Shown: piece by piece, positions 8,689-17,543 of the stretch
How positions within the stretch are numbered: the first letter of the stretch is position 1
How the letters are laid out: each line of letters begins with the position of its first letter
DNA from: Bradyrhizobium sp. CIAT3101
GTDB taxonomy: Bacteria; Pseudomonadota; Alphaproteobacteria; Rhizobiales; Xanthobacteraceae
Length of the DNA stretch: 64,000 bases
Assembly: GCF_029714945.1 (NCBI RefSeq)
Contig: NZ_CP121634.1
Coordinates: 434,001 to 498,000 of the forward strand
Direction: 5' to 3'
Made by a program: the position numbers and the translations under genes
Notes under the pieces: model-generated
What the model saw: only the letters and a program-made list of their open reading frames with translations
Database searches by the model: none
What the model was told of the DNA's origin: nothing

Positions 8689-10524
8689 TCAGTACACGCG
8701 CGCTTTGGGCGGGATGTACTGCACGTCGTTGGTCATGGTGTAGTCGTGAACCGGGCGGTACTCGATCTTGACCTTGCCGTTGTCGTCGAGCCAGGCCAGC
8801 GTGTGCTTCATCCAGTTCTTGTCGTCGCGCGCGGAGAAGTCCTCGCGCGCATGCGCGCCGCGGCTCTCGGTGCGGTTGGCGGCCGAGTCCATCGTCACCA
8901 CCGCCTGCGAAATCAGATTGTCGAATTCGAGCGTCTCGATCAGGTCCGAATTCCACACCAGCGAGCGATCGGACACGGCGATGTCGGTGATGCCGCTGTG
9001 GACCTTCTCGATCAGGTGCTGGCCTTCGCTCAGCACGTCGCCGGTGCGGAACACGGCGCAGTTGTTCTGCATCACATGCTGCATGCCTTCGCGCAGCTTT
9101 GCGGTCGGCGTGCCGCCCGAAGCGTAGCGATAATGGTCGAGGCGGCCGAGCGCGAGATCGGCCGAGTTCGCCGGCAGCTCGGGCTGCTTGGCGTTCGGCG
9201 TCAGCTTCTCGGCGAGACGGAGCGCCGCGGCGCGGCCGAACACGACGAGATCGATCAGCGAGTTCGAGCCGAGGCGGTTGGCGCCGTGCACGGAGACGCA
9301 GGCGGCTTCGCCGATCGCCATCAGGCCCGGGATGATGGCGTTGTCGTCGCCGTCCTTCTTGGTCAGCACTTCGCCGTGATAATTCGTCGGGATGCCGCCC
9401 ATGTTGTAGTGCACGGTCGGCACGATCGGGATCGGCTCGCGCGTCACGTCGACATTGGCGAAGATTTTTGCGGATTCGGAGATGCCCGGCAGGCGCTCGG
9501 CGAGCACCGCGGGATCGAGATGGTCGAGATGAAGGAAGATGTGGTCCTTCTTCTTGCCGACGCCGCGGCCTTCGCGGATCTCGATGGTCATCGCGCGCGA
9601 GACGACGTCGCGCGACGCCAGGTCCTTCGCCGACGGCGCATAGCGCTCCATGAAGCGCTCGCCCTCGGAATTGACGAGGTAGCCGCCTTCGCCGCGCGCA
9701 CCTTCGGTGACGAGGCAGCCCGAGCCATAGATGCCGGTCGGGTGGAATTGCACGAACTCCATGTCCTGCATCGGCAGGCCGGCGCGCAGCACCATGCCGC
9801 CGCCGTCGCCGGTGCAGGTGTGCGCCGAGGTGCAGGAGGCGTAGGCGCGGCCGTAGCCGCCGGTCGCGAGGATGACGGTCTGGGCGCGGAAGCGATGCAG
9901 CGTGCCGTCGTCGAGCTTGAGCGCGATGACGCCGCGGCAGGTGCCCTGGTCGTCCATGATCAGGTCGATGGCGAAGAACTCGATGAAGAACTCGGCCGCA
10001 TGACGCAGCGACTGGCCATACATCGTGTGCAGCATGGCGTGACCGGTGCGGTCGGCGGCGGCGCAGGTGCGCTGCGCCTGGCTCTTGCCGAACTCGGTGG
10101 TCATGCCGCCGAACGGACGCTGGTAGATCTTGCCGTCCTCGGTGCGCGAGAACGGCACGCCCCAATGTTCGAGCTCGTAGACCGCGTCGGGTGCGTTGCG
10201 CACCATGTATTCGATCGCGTCCTGGTCGCCGAGCCAGTCCGACCCCTTCACGGTGTCGTACATGTGCCAGCGCCAGTCGTCCTTGTGCATGTTGCCGAGC
10301 GAAGCCGAGATGCCGCCCTGCGCCGCGACCGTGTGCGAGCGGGTCGGAAACACCTTGGTGATGCAGGCCGTCTTCAGGCCGGCTTCGCTGCAGCCGACCG
10401 TGGCGCGCAGGCCCGCGCCGCCGGCGCCGACCACGACGACGTCATAGGTGTGGTCCTCGATCGGATAGGCTTTGCCGTTGGTGGCGGGAGCGCCGTTGCC
10501 CTTGCCATTCGTCGCATTGGCCAT
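8689..10524 (-). CDS. sdhA: Succinate dehydrogenase flavoprotein subunit SdhA
   Basis: The 611-residue catalytic subunit oxidises succinate to fumarate in the TCA cycle. It has the FAD-binding motif [12 protein letters not shown] near residues 31-42, the SHTVAAQGG segment holding the His that binds FAD covalently, the HPTG motif, and the active-site region with RxxHxRED (RGAHARED). It starts at ATG 10524, three bases after the sdhD stop, and precedes sdhB, so the four subunits are translated from one mRNA. The long open frame on the opposite strand is a shadow caused by GC-rich codon use. Confidence 0.98.
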   Translation of the reverse strand: MANATNGKGNGAPATNGKAYPIEDHTYDVVVVGAGGAGLRATVGCSEAGLKTACITKVFPTRSHTVAAQGGISASLGNMHKDDWRWHMYDTVKGSDWLGDQDAIEYMVRNAPDAVYELEHWGVPFSRTEDGKIYQRPFGGMTTEFGKSQAQRTCAAADRTGHAMLHTMYGQSLRHAAEFFIEFFAIDLIMDDQGTCRGVIALKLDDGTLHRFRAQTVILATGGYGRAYASCTSAHTCTGDGGGMVLRAGLPMQDMEFVQFHPTGIYGSGCLVTEGARGEGGYLVNSEGERFMERYAPSAKDLASRDVVSRAMTIEIREGRGVGKKKDHIFLHLDHLDPAVLAERLPGISESAKIFANVDVTREPIPIVPTVHYNMGGIPTNYHGEVLTKKDGDDNAIIPGLMAIGEAACVSVHGANRLGSNSLIDLVVFGRAAALRLAEKLTPNAKQPELPANSADLALGRLDHYRYASGGTPTAKLREGMQHVMQNNCAVFRTGDVLSEGQHLIEKVHSGITDIAVSDRSLVWNSDLIETLEFDNLISQAVVTMDSAANRTESRGAHAREDFSARDDKNWMKHTLAWLDDNGKVKIEYRPVHDYTMTNDVQYIPPKARVY

Positions 10525-10527
10525 GGG

Positions 10528-10932
10528 TTACACTCCGGATGACAGTTGGAGAATCGCGTAGATCGACGCGAGCGCGACCGCGATCGAGAAGAAATTGTTG
10601 AGCATGATCGTCGCGAGCTTGAGCTTCTCGTTGTGGACGTAGTCCTCGATCACGACCTGCATGCCGATCTTCATGTGCCAGGCGCTGGCGATGATGAAGA
10701 GCACCATGATGATGGCGATCGGCAGCGAGCCCAGGATCTGCTTCGCATAGGCCTGGTTGCGGCCGAGCAGCATCATGATGACGACGATCACGGGGAGCAT
10801 CAGCAGCACCATCGCCACCGCCGTCAGGCGCTGGCGCCAGAAATCGGACGTGCCGGAATGCGCGGCGCCGAGGTTGCGGACGCGGCCGAGCGGGGTGCGC
10901 ATGCTGCGCTTCGGCGTATCAGCCGTGCTCAT
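10528..10932 (-). CDS. sdhD: Succinate dehydrogenase membrane anchor SdhD
   Basis: The 134-residue hydrophobic protein has three membrane helices (about 37-57, 65-87 and 105-127). The segment WHMKIGMQVVIEDYVHNEK after helix two carries the conserved His and the Asp-Tyr pair of SdhD, which help bind heme b and ubiquinone. Its ATG overlaps the sdhC stop by four bases (ATGA), indicating translational coupling. A basic N-terminal tail (KRSMRTPLGRVRNLG) is typical of rhizobial SdhD. Confidence 0.95.
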   Translation of the reverse strand: MSTADTPKRSMRTPLGRVRNLGAAHSGTSDFWRQRLTAVAMVLLMLPVIVVIMMLLGRNQAYAKQILGSLPIAIIMVLFIIASAWHMKIGMQVVIEDYVHNEKLKLATIMLNNFFSIAVALASIYAILQLSSGV

Positions 10933-11327
10933 CGTCCACCTCCGGTCGCGTAGGCAATGATCCAGATCAGCACCGTCAGGGCGATGCCGCCGATCAGGGC
11001 GCCCCAGGTCAGCGCTTCGCGCTCATTGGCCTTGAAGCCGTAGCCAAGGTCCCACACGAAGTGCCGGATACCGCTCAACATATGGTGCATCAGCGCCCAA
11101 GTGTAGCCGAACATGATCAGCCGGCCGATGATGCTGCCGGTGAAGGCCTGGACGTGGGCATAGGCGGCCGGGCCGGAGGCTGCAGCGATCAGCCACCAGG
11201 CCAGCAGCAGGGTTCCGACGTAGAGGGCGATACCGGTGGCGCGGTGGACGATGGACAGCGCCATCGTCAACGTCCAGCGGTAGACTTGCATGTGTGGTGA
11301 AAGCGGTCGTTCGATCCGTGCGGTCAT
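10929..11327 (-). CDS. sdhC: Succinate dehydrogenase cytochrome b556 subunit SdhC
   Basis: The 132-residue subunit has three membrane helices. The family signatures are RPLSPHMQVYRW near the N-terminus, SIVHRATGIAL at the start of helix one, and HMLSGIRHFVWD, which holds the axial heme b His. It is the first gene of sdhCDAB. The upstream region holds a sigma-70-like promoter (11389-11417), a TGGTATACCA palindrome and a weak iron-control-element match, so iron or carbon control is plausible but unproven. Confidence 0.96.
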   Translation of the reverse strand: MTARIERPLSPHMQVYRWTLTMALSIVHRATGIALYVGTLLLAWWLIAAASGPAAYAHVQAFTGSIIGRLIMFGYTWALMHHMLSGIRHFVWDLGYGFKANEREALTWGALIGGIALTVLIWIIAYATGGGR

Positions 11328-11388
11328 GGGCTTTTGATGTTTATGGCGGCCCAGCAGGGGGCGCGCGGGGATCGCGAAAGGTCGGCTC

Positions 11389-11417
11389 TATTTACGGAGT
11401 CGATTTGGCCGGCGCAA
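11389..11417 (-). promoter_or_regulatory. Candidate sigma-70 promoter of sdhCDAB
   Basis: Read on the minus strand, TTGCGC (11417-11412) and TAAATA (11394-11389) are 17 bases apart, placing transcription start about 55 bases before the sdhC ATG. This is a reasonable housekeeping promoter; no experimental support is available. Confidence 0.45.
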
Positions 11418-11487
11418 TCACCAAATCGCCATAAATCGAATCGTCGTTCAGCCTTACGGCGTTGATGCAACAAGCCAATCAGGGCCT

Positions 11488-11497
11488 TGGTATACCA
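11488..11497. promoter_or_regulatory. Perfect palindrome TGGTATACCA upstream of sdhC
   Basis: The 10-bp palindrome sits about 70 bases upstream of the proposed -35 box of sdhCDAB. TGGT-N2-ACCA resembles operators of FadR/FCD-type GntR regulators. No such regulator is encoded in the window. Confidence 0.35.
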
Positions 11498-11573
11498 GAT
11501 CGATGGTGCACCGACGAACAATCGAACATTAATTCACTCTTTATGGCGGTGGGCGAGGCCCATTGAAATTACT

Positions 11574-11590
11574 ATTGGAACGGCTCTAAG
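11574..11590. promoter_or_regulatory. Weak iron-control-element-like site between sdhC and the TauE gene
   Basis: ATTGGAACGGCTCTAAG matches the rhizobial Irr-type palindrome TTTAGAAYRRTTCTAAA at 10 of 14 arm positions and all three spacer positions. It lies about 250 bp from the sdhC start, far from the proposed promoter, so the assignment is weak. Confidence 0.25.
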
Positions 11591-11847
11591 CCGCCGCGCG
11601 CCCGCCACGGTTCGAACCAGTCAGTTCATGCGCCCCGAAGCAACGCGGTTCACCGACGGACCATCCGCGATTTCCGTCCTGCGCATCGATTTTCCGTCCG
11701 GCGGCGGATATGCGCAACTTGCATTCCACCCCAGCCGGAAGGCGCGTCGTGTCGACCGCGCAGATCGGATCGCCTACAGCTTCATGCGCAACTCATTCCG
11801 AACGGACGAATCGGAGACGTTGCGGCCGGTTGTCGGGGCAGGTCCGG

Positions 11848-12708
11848 GTGATTGCAGGTCTTGATATTCGTGAACTCGTGGAACTCGCGCTGCTGCTGAT
11901 CGCAGTCGGCGCGCTCTCCGGGTTTCTGGCCGGTGTGTTCGGCATCGGCGGCGGCGCGATTCTGGTGCCGGTGTTTTACGAATGTTTTCGCATTGCCGGC
12001 GTGCCGCTGGACGTGCGCATGCCGCTTTGCGTCGGCACCTCGCTTGCGGTGATCATCCCGACTTCGATCCGTTCATTCCAGGCGCATTACAAGCGCGGCG
12101 CCGTCGACATGACGATCCTGCGCGTGTGGTGGCTTCCGATTCTGATCGGCGTCGTCGTCGGCAGCGTCGTCGCGCGCTACGCGCCGGAGCGGCTGTTCAA
12201 GATCGTCTTCGTCTGCGTCGCCTATTCGGCGGCGGTCCGCCTGATCTTCGCGCGCGAAGGCTGGAAGCTCGGCGACGATCTGCCGAAGGGCCCATTGATG
12301 CGCGTCTACGGATTCTGCGTGGGCATTCTGTCGACGCTGATGGGTATCGGCGGCGGCCTGTTCTCGAACCTGCTGATGACGTTCTACGGACGTCCGATCC
12401 ATCAGGCGGTCGCGACCTCCTCGGCGCTCGCGGTGCTGATCTCGATCCCCGGCGCGCTCGGCTACATCTATGCCGGCTGGCCCGCGGCGGCGACGTACCC
12501 CAGCGTCTCCGCGCTGCAGATTCCGTTCGCGCTCGGTTATGTCTCGCTGATCGGTGCCGTGCTGGTGATGCCGATGAGCCTCGTGACGGCACCGCTCGGT
12601 GTGAAGGCCGCACATGCAATGTCGAAGCGGACGCTGGAGGTCGCGTTCGGATGCTATCTGTTTATCGTCGGCAGCCGGTTTGTGATGAGTTTGGTGGGTG
12701 GGCAGTAG
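11848..12708 (+). CDS. Sulfite/organosulfonate exporter TauE/SafE family membrane protein
   Basis: The protein has about eight membrane helices and the duplicated TauE/SafE signature: GFLAGVFGIGGGAILVPVF in the first half and GILSTLMGIGGGLFSNLLM in the second. Family members export or exchange small anions such as sulfite, sulfoacetate or taurine. I place the start at GTG 11848 (286 residues), because the upstream codons back to 11710 encode an Arg/Ser/Thr-rich non-membrane stretch unlike the family; a GGGGCAGG ribosome site precedes the GTG. It is divergent from sdhC. The substrate is not predictable here. Confidence 0.88.
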   Translation: MIAGLDIRELVELALLLIAVGALSGFLAGVFGIGGGAILVPVFYECFRIAGVPLDVRMPLCVGTSLAVIIPTSIRSFQAHYKRGAVDMTILRVWWLPILIGVVVGSVVARYAPERLFKIVFVCVAYSAAVRLIFAREGWKLGDDLPKGPLMRVYGFCVGILSTLMGIGGGLFSNLLMTFYGRPIHQAVATSSALAVLISIPGALGYIYAGWPAAATYPSVSALQIPFALGYVSLIGAVLVMPMSLVTAPLGVKAAHAMSKRTLEVAFGCYLFIVGSRFVMSLVGGQ

Positions 12709-12728
12709 CCGCCGCGAGCACCGGCATC

Positions 12729-12816
12729 GTAGGGTGGGTTAGCGCAGCGTAACCCACCACTTCTGTCGCTGCGGAAAGTTAAGAGGTGGGTTACGCCTTC
12801 GGCTAACCCACCCTAC
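12729..12816. repeat. Interspersed double-hairpin repeat, family A (copy 1)
   Basis: Two adjacent hairpins, GGTGGGTTA...TAACCCACC and GGTGGGTTA...TAACCCACC, also pair with each other end to end, GTAGGGTGGG against CCCACCCTAC. It lies between the TauE gene and a convergent hypothetical gene and ends 11 bp from the latter's stop. Five further copies are in the window. Confidence 0.85.
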
Positions 12817-12826
12817 GGACTCCGAA

Positions 12827-13324
12827 CTAGTCCTTCAACCGCACTTCGCTGTGGAACCACGATTGGAGATCGCCGATGCCTTCGATGCGATCGGAATCGG
12901 AAAGCACCTTCAATCGCGCGGCAATCATCTTGTCTTCGATCGGCAATCCAAGCTCTTCGCAGCGTTCCATCACATAGGAGACCATCATGGCGGTCTTCCG
13001 CCAGGTCGACTTCATGACCGAGAAAATGATCTCGTCGAATTGCTGCTCGGTTACCCCAGGCGGGAGTTGCACCTCGTCCCACGTGACTTCGCAGATATAC
13101 CTTAGCGGCTCCCGATCGGATTTTGGCGGCTCCAGATCCGGATGCTGATCGTAGATCGGCTGGAGCAGCTTGTCCTCAAGTGCGCCAACGATTCCGTCGA
13201 GCCATTCTTCGAGCTCAATCCGCTCGGTCTTGCCAAGTGCTGCGATGGCCATTCCGGCCTGGTCGAGGGCCTTGTAGGCATCAAGAAGGTGGTCGTTGAT
13301 CCGGACAGCCTGCGCGCGCTTCAT
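12827..13324 (-). CDS. Hypothetical acidic cytoplasmic protein
   Basis: A soluble, acidic protein of 165 residues with no recognised domain, signal peptide or membrane segment. It looks mostly helical with Trp-containing motifs (ICEVTWDEVQLPPGVTE and LQSWFHSEVRLKD). The ATG at 13324 (MKRAQAVRIN) has a GGAG site four bases upstream. An in-frame GTG at 13345 preceded by GAGGAG would add seven residues, so the start is uncertain. It follows the malonyl-CoA synthetase stop by 8-28 bp on the same strand and may be co-transcribed with it. No function is proposed. Confidence 0.75.
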   Translation of the reverse strand: MKRAQAVRINDHLLDAYKALDQAGMAIAALGKTERIELEEWLDGIVGALEDKLLQPIYDQHPDLEPPKSDREPLRYICEVTWDEVQLPPGVTEQQFDEIIFSVMKSTWRKTAMMVSYVMERCEELGLPIEDKMIAARLKVLSDSDRIEGIGDLQSWFHSEVRLKD

Positions 13325-13352
13325 GCATCTCCAGCCTTGGAGCACTTGCTCC

Positions 13353-14882
13353 TCACTTCTTCGCGTAAATATCCTTGTAAGTATCCCGCAACACGTTCTT
13401 CTGCACCTTGCCCATGGTGTTGCGCGGCAGCTCGTCGACGACGAAGACGCGCTTGGGCATCTTGAACTTTGCGATGCGTCCGTCGAGTGCCTTCAGCACC
13501 GCGGCTTCAGTTACATCGGCACCCTTGTTGCAGACCAGTACCGCCGTGACGCCCTCACCGAAATCGGCATGGGGCACGCCGATCACGGCGGACTCCACCA
13601 CGCCGGGCATGGCGTCGATCTCGCTCTCGATTTCCTTCGGATAGACGTTGAAGCCGCCGGAGATCACGAGGTCCTTGCCGCGGCCGAGAATGTGGACGTA
13701 GCCCTTGTCGTCGATCTTGCCGAGATCGCCGGTGATGAAGAAGCCGTCGGGCCGGAATTCCGATTTGGTCTTCTCCGGCATGCGCCAATAACCCCTAAAC
13801 ACGTTCGGGCCTTTCACCTCGATCATGCCGATCTGCTCGCGCGGCAATTCCTTGCCGGTCTCGGGCTCGGTCACGCGCACGGAGACGCCGGGGAGGGCGA
13901 AACCGACCGCGCCGGGAACGCGCTCGCCGTCATAGGGGTTCGACGTGTTCATGTTGGTTTCGGTCATGCCGTAGCGCTCGAGCACGGCGTGGCCCGTGCG
14001 CGCCGACCATTCGCGATGGGTTTCGGCGAGCAGCGGCGCCGAGCCCGAGATGAAGAGCCGCATGTGCTTGGTCGTCTCGCGCGACAGCGCGGGATTTTGC
14101 AGCAGGCGCGTATAGAACGTCGGCACGCCCATCAGCACGGTGGCGCGCGCCATCAGCTTGATGATCAGGTCCGGATCGAGCTTCGGCAAGAAGATCATCG
14201 ACGCCCGCGAGAACAGCGTCACGTTGGTCGCCACGAACAGGCCGTGCGTGTGATAGATCGGCAGCGCGTGGATCAGCACGTCCTTGTCAGTGAAGCGCCA
14301 GTAATCGACCAGCGAGAGCGAGTTCGACGCAAGATTGTCGTGGCTGAGCATCGCGCCTTTGGAGCGGCCGGTGGTGCCCGACGTGTAGAGGATCGCGGCA
14401 AGGTCGTCGTTTGCGCGGGAGACGGTCGCGAATTCGTGGCTCGCCTTGCCGGCGGCTTCCGTCAGCGAGCCCTTGCCGTCGGGCCCTAATGTCTCGACCT
14501 TGGCCTTCACTTTGGCGGCGATCGGCGCGAGGCCTTCGGCCTTGGAGGGATCGCAGACCACCAGCGACGGCTCGGCATCGCCGATGAAATAGTCGAGCTC
14601 GTTCAGCGTATAGGCGGTGTTGAGCGGCAGATAGACCGCGCCGGCCCTGACAGTGCCGAGATACAGCACGATATTGGCCACTGATTTCTCGACCTGCACC
14701 GCGACGCGGTCGCCGGGCTTCACGCCGCGCGCGACCAGCACATTCGCCATTTGGCCTGCCCGCGCGATCAGATCGCCATAGCTGATATGGGCGCCGTCCT
14801 GCGTCTCGATGGCGAGGCGCTTGGGATCGTCGAGGCCATCGAACAGGCGGGAAAACAGATTGGCGTTGGCAGCTGGGTTCAT
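13353..14882 (-). CDS. matB: Malonyl-CoA synthetase (malonate-CoA ligase)
   Basis: The 509-residue ANL-superfamily enzyme activates malonate with ATP to malonyl-AMP and then malonyl-CoA. It shows the AMP-binding motif YTSGTTGRSKG at 166-176, ERYGMTETNM, ITGDLGKID, the hinge GRGKDLVISGG, and catalytic Lys about 492 in NTMGK. The conserved segment around RLFISGSAPLL and TETNMNTSNPYDGER matches rhizobial MatB. ATG 14882 has a GAGGAAA site eight bases before it and is preferred to the upstream TTG at 14903. MatA decarboxylase and MatC transporter are not adjacent; the enzyme may salvage malonate or detoxify it. It is divergent from an SDR gene. Confidence 0.9.
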   Translation of the reverse strand: MNPAANANLFSRLFDGLDDPKRLAIETQDGAHISYGDLIARAGQMANVLVARGVKPGDRVAVQVEKSVANIVLYLGTVRAGAVYLPLNTAYTLNELDYFIGDAEPSLVVCDPSKAEGLAPIAAKVKAKVETLGPDGKGSLTEAAGKASHEFATVSRANDDLAAILYTSGTTGRSKGAMLSHDNLASNSLSLVDYWRFTDKDVLIHALPIYHTHGLFVATNVTLFSRASMIFLPKLDPDLIIKLMARATVLMGVPTFYTRLLQNPALSRETTKHMRLFISGSAPLLAETHREWSARTGHAVLERYGMTETNMNTSNPYDGERVPGAVGFALPGVSVRVTEPETGKELPREQIGMIEVKGPNVFRGYWRMPEKTKSEFRPDGFFITGDLGKIDDKGYVHILGRGKDLVISGGFNVYPKEIESEIDAMPGVVESAVIGVPHADFGEGVTAVLVCNKGADVTEAAVLKALDGRIAKFKMPKRVFVVDELPRNTMGKVQKNVLRDTYKDIYAKK

Positions 14883-14996
14883 GCAAGATTTCCTCGACCG
14901 CAAGGCTTGTACGACAAAGCTCGTACGACAAGGCCGGTCAAAACCGAGGGCTGGATTAGCAAAAACCGCCCCAATGAAGCAACGGAGACAGTTTGC

Positions 14997-15758
14997 ATGA
15001 CCAAAAATGGGAAACGCGTAGCCTGGGTCACCGGCGGCGGCAGCGGGATCGGGGAGGCCGGCGCCGAGGCGCTTGCGGCCGATGGCTGGATCGTCGTGGT
15101 CTCCGGCCGGCGGCAGTCAGCCCTGGATACCGTGGTTGCGAAGATCGCCAAGGCCGGCGGGGCTGCCGAGGCGCTGGCGCTGGACGTGTCAAACGCGACC
15201 GAAGCCCAGAAGGCGGCCGATCACATCGTCGCCAAGCACGGCCGCATCGACCTGCTGGTGAACAATGCCGGCATCAACGTCCCCAAGCGCAACTGGAAGG
15301 ACATGGAACTGGAGGGCTGGGACAGGCTGGTCCAGGTCAATCTCAATGGCGTGCTCTATTGCATGCGCGCGGTGCTGCCGACGATGCGCAAGCAGCAGGA
15401 CGGCTCGATCATCAACGTCTCGTCCTGGGCCGGTCGCCACGTCTCCAAGATGCCGGGGCCCGCTTACACCACGACCAAACATGCGGTGCTGGCACTGACC
15501 CATTCCTTCAACATGGACGAATGCGTCAATGGCTTGCGCGCCTGCTGCCTGATGCCGGGCGAGGTGGCGACGCCGATCCTGAAGCTGCGCCCGGTGGTGC
15601 CGAGCGAGGAAGAGCAGGCGAAGATGCTGCAGTCGGAAGATTTGGGACGCACCATCGCGTTCATCGCCAGCATGCCGCCACGTGTCTGCATCAACGAACT
15701 CCTGATCAGCCCGACGCACAATCGCGGGTTCATTCAGACGCCGAACAACAGGGATTAG
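14997..15758 (+). CDS. Short-chain dehydrogenase/reductase (SDR)
   Basis: The 253-residue classical SDR has the cofactor motif TGGGSGIG at 12-19, the NNAG motif at 89-92, catalytic Ser 142/143 in INVSSWAG and the YTTTK dyad Tyr157/Lys161. The residue after the second beta strand (SGRR) suggests NADP(H) preference. The start ATG 14997 follows ACGGAG; the frame is open further upstream without a ribosome site. It is divergent from matB with a 114-bp gap. The substrate is unknown. Confidence 0.9.
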   Translation: MTKNGKRVAWVTGGGSGIGEAGAEALAADGWIVVVSGRRQSALDTVVAKIAKAGGAAEALALDVSNATEAQKAADHIVAKHGRIDLLVNNAGINVPKRNWKDMELEGWDRLVQVNLNGVLYCMRAVLPTMRKQQDGSIINVSSWAGRHVSKMPGPAYTTTKHAVLALTHSFNMDECVNGLRACCLMPGEVATPILKLRPVVPSEEEQAKMLQSEDLGRTIAFIASMPPRVCINELLISPTHNRGFIQTPNNRD

Positions 15759-16112
15759 CGGAGGCACACTGCCGCAACGGCGCGCTGCTGTAACGGGCAC
15801 GCTGCCGTAGGGTGGGCTAAGCGAAGCGAGCCCACGCATTTTTCGTGATCGAGACAGATCGTGGGCACGGCGCTTCGCACCTTTGCCCACCCTACGGCAC
15901 CTGAGTTTGGAGCGCGCGCTCACCCCACACGGTCACACCGCCCCATAGTTTCACGCATCACAATAAATTATTCCTCGAAACCCCTTCGCAAACCGTCCCG
16001 TAGTTCGGCCAACGACGCGCTGCTGCTTCACGTCAAACGGTCGCAGTCGCCGTTGTTGCCCCAACGCAAACGCCGGCGAATCGCCGGTCACAATCCAATC
16101 GGGAGTTTCTCC
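15759..16112. other. Intergenic region upstream of the fasciclin gene
   Basis: This holds a family A double-hairpin repeat (15807-15895) and then about 215 bp with no gene. A short CCGGCG...CGCCGG hairpin sits about 40 bp before the fasciclin start. No convincing promoter or operator was identified. Confidence 0.5.
15807..15895. repeat. Interspersed double-hairpin repeat, family A (copy 2)
   Basis: It starts GTAGGGTGGGCTAAGCGAAG and ends TTTGCCCACCCTAC. The two internal hairpins use GTGGGC/GCCCAC instead of the GTGGGTT/AACCCAC seen in copy 1, with both arms changed together. Confidence 0.85.
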
Positions 16113-16667
16113 ATGTCGAAGCGCATTGCCTATCTCACCGCTGCTGCCTTCAGCGCGCTGGCCATCACCGCGACCGTCATCGCGCCCGCTCGCGCCGAGG
16201 AAAAGACCGTCATGGTCGGCGGCGCCGCGATGTTCCCGTCGAAGAACATCGTCCAGAACGCCGTCAACTCGAAGGATCACACCACGCTTGTCGCGGCGGT
16301 GAAGGCGGCCGGTCTGGTGCCGACGCTGGAAGGCAAGGGCCCGTTCACGGTGTTCGCGCCGACCAACGCCGCTTTCGGCAAGCTGCCGGCCGGCACCGTC
16401 GACACCCTGGTCAAGCCTGAGAACAAGGCGACGCTGACCAAGATCCTCACCTACCATGTCGTGGCCGGCAAGCTCGAGGCCTCCGACCTGACCGACGGCA
16501 AGAAGCTCAAGACCGTCGAGGGCGAGGAACTGACCGTCAAGAAGCAGGACGGCAAGGTCTGGATCGTCGACGCCAAGGGCGGAACCTCGATGGTGACGAT
16601 CTCCAACGTCAACCAGTCCAACGGCGTGATCCATGTGGTCGACACCGTGCTGATGCCGGCAACGTAA
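16113..16667 (+). CDS. Exported fasciclin (FAS1) domain protein
   Basis: The 184-residue protein has a cleavable signal peptide (about 1-30, ending PARAEE) and one FAS1 domain of about 145 residues. The domain carries the H1 motif FTVFAPTNAAFGKLP, the YH-type motif LTYHVVAGKLEASDL and the H2 motif NGVIHVVDTVLMP. Bacterial single-FAS1 proteins are periplasmic or surface proteins linked to adhesion and symbiosis in some rhizobia; no specific role is shown here. ATG 16113 has GGGAG upstream. A strong terminator follows at 16713. Confidence 0.92.
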   Translation: MSKRIAYLTAAAFSALAITATVIAPARAEEKTVMVGGAAMFPSKNIVQNAVNSKDHTTLVAAVKAAGLVPTLEGKGPFTVFAPTNAAFGKLPAGTVDTLVKPENKATLTKILTYHVVAGKLEASDLTDGKKLKTVEGEELTVKKQDGKVWIVDAKGGTSMVTISNVNQSNGVIHVVDTVLMPAT

Positions 16668-16712
16668 CACCGCGCACCCCTGTTTCATCCCCCCGCAGGA
16701 TGCGGCGAAACA

Positions 16713-16742
16713 GCGAGCCGGGGAGACCCGGCTCGCTTTATT
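16713..16742 (+). terminator. Rho-independent terminator after the fasciclin gene
   Basis: A perfect 10-bp stem GCGAGCCGGG/CCCGGCTCGC with a GAGA loop is followed by TTTATT. Confidence 0.85.
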
Positions 16743-16842
16743 GTGACCGCCATGGCCGGCGATTCGTGTCCCGGCCCGGCGTAACGAAGGCGGGCGGAGC
16801 GGCGTATAATCGCTGACACACGACGTTCAGGACGGAACCATC

Positions 16843-17472
16843 ATGTCGAGCCTTACAGTCACGGACGAGCACATCGGCGCCAAGCCGGCCAAGGCGATCC
16901 AGCCGGTCTGGGTCCGCGTGATGCACTGGACCAATGCGGTCGCCATGATCCTGATGATCCTGTCGGGCTGGCAGATCTACAACGCCTCGCCGCTGTTCGG
17001 CTTCAGCTTCCCGCGCGAGTACACGCTGGGCGGCTGGCTCGGTGGTGGTCTTCTCTGGCATTTTGCGGCGATGTGGCTGCTGATGGTGAACGGCCTCGCC
17101 TATCTCGTGACCGGTTTCGTCTCCGGCCGTTTCCGCAAGAAACTGCTGCCGATCACGCCGGCGGGCGTGCTCCACGACGTCAGGGCGGCGCTGACCTTCA
17201 AGCTCAGCCATGACGATCTCAGCGTCTACAATTACGTGCAGCGAGCGCTCTACGCCGGCATCATCGTCGTCGGCGTCCTGATCGTGCTGTCCGGCCTGTC
17301 GATGTGGAAGCCGGTGCAATTGCACTGGCTGGTGACGCTGTTCGGCGATTACCCGACCGCGCGCTACGTCCATTTCTTCTGCATGGCCGCGATCTGCGCC
17401 TTCCTGGTCATTCATGTGCTGCTCGCGCTGCTAGTGCCGAAGAGCCTGCGCGCGATGATCATCGGTCGCTAG
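16843..17472 (+). CDS. Di-heme cytochrome b561-type membrane protein
   Basis: The 209-residue integral membrane protein has about four to five helices. Candidate heme ligands are His in RVMHWTNA (helix 1), LLWHFAAMW (helix 2), ARYVHFFC and LVIHVLLAL (the last two helices). This matches the cytochrome b561/Ni-Fe hydrogenase-type b family that moves electrons between quinones and periplasmic oxidoreductases. The neighbour 72 bp downstream is a Tat-exported molybdenum oxidoreductase, so the two probably form one system. A family B hairpin begins inside its stop codon. Confidence 0.88.
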   Translation: MSSLTVTDEHIGAKPAKAIQPVWVRVMHWTNAVAMILMILSGWQIYNASPLFGFSFPREYTLGGWLGGGLLWHFAAMWLLMVNGLAYLVTGFVSGRFRKKLLPITPAGVLHDVRAALTFKLSHDDLSVYNYVQRALYAGIIVVGVLIVLSGLSMWKPVQLHWLVTLFGDYPTARYVHFFCMAAICAFLVIHVLLALLVPKSLRAMIIGR

Positions 17473-17526
17473 AGCATGATCCGGAAAAGTGTGAAGCGGT
17501 TTTCCGGCAAGATCATGCTCAAACAA
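17471..17526. repeat. Interspersed hairpin repeat, family B (copy 2)
   Basis: The arms are GAGCATGATC (17472-17481) and GATCATGCTC (17511-17520). The element starts within the TAG stop of the cytochrome b gene and fills most of the gap before the molybdenum oxidoreductase, so the transcript would carry the hairpin between the two cistrons. Confidence 0.85.
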
Positions 17527-17543
17527 AAGATGTGAGAATCGAT

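Larger units (their letters stand above)
11328..11847. other. Divergent intergenic region, sdhC / TauE-SafE exporter
   Basis: These 520 bases contain no credible gene. Short frames on both strands lack ribosome sites and normal composition. The region holds the sdhC promoter, the palindrome at 11488-11497 and the iron-box-like site at 11574-11590, listed separately. Apart from these I see no further structure. Confidence 0.6.

Noticed and set aside
7978..10542. An 854-codon open frame opposite sdhB and sdhA
   Set aside because: The opposite strand encodes unmistakable SdhA and SdhB; the His/Arg/Val-rich product is a GC-content artefact.
11560..11640. GGTTCGAACC resembling a tRNA T-loop
   Set aside because: No acceptor, D or anticodon stem can be built around it.
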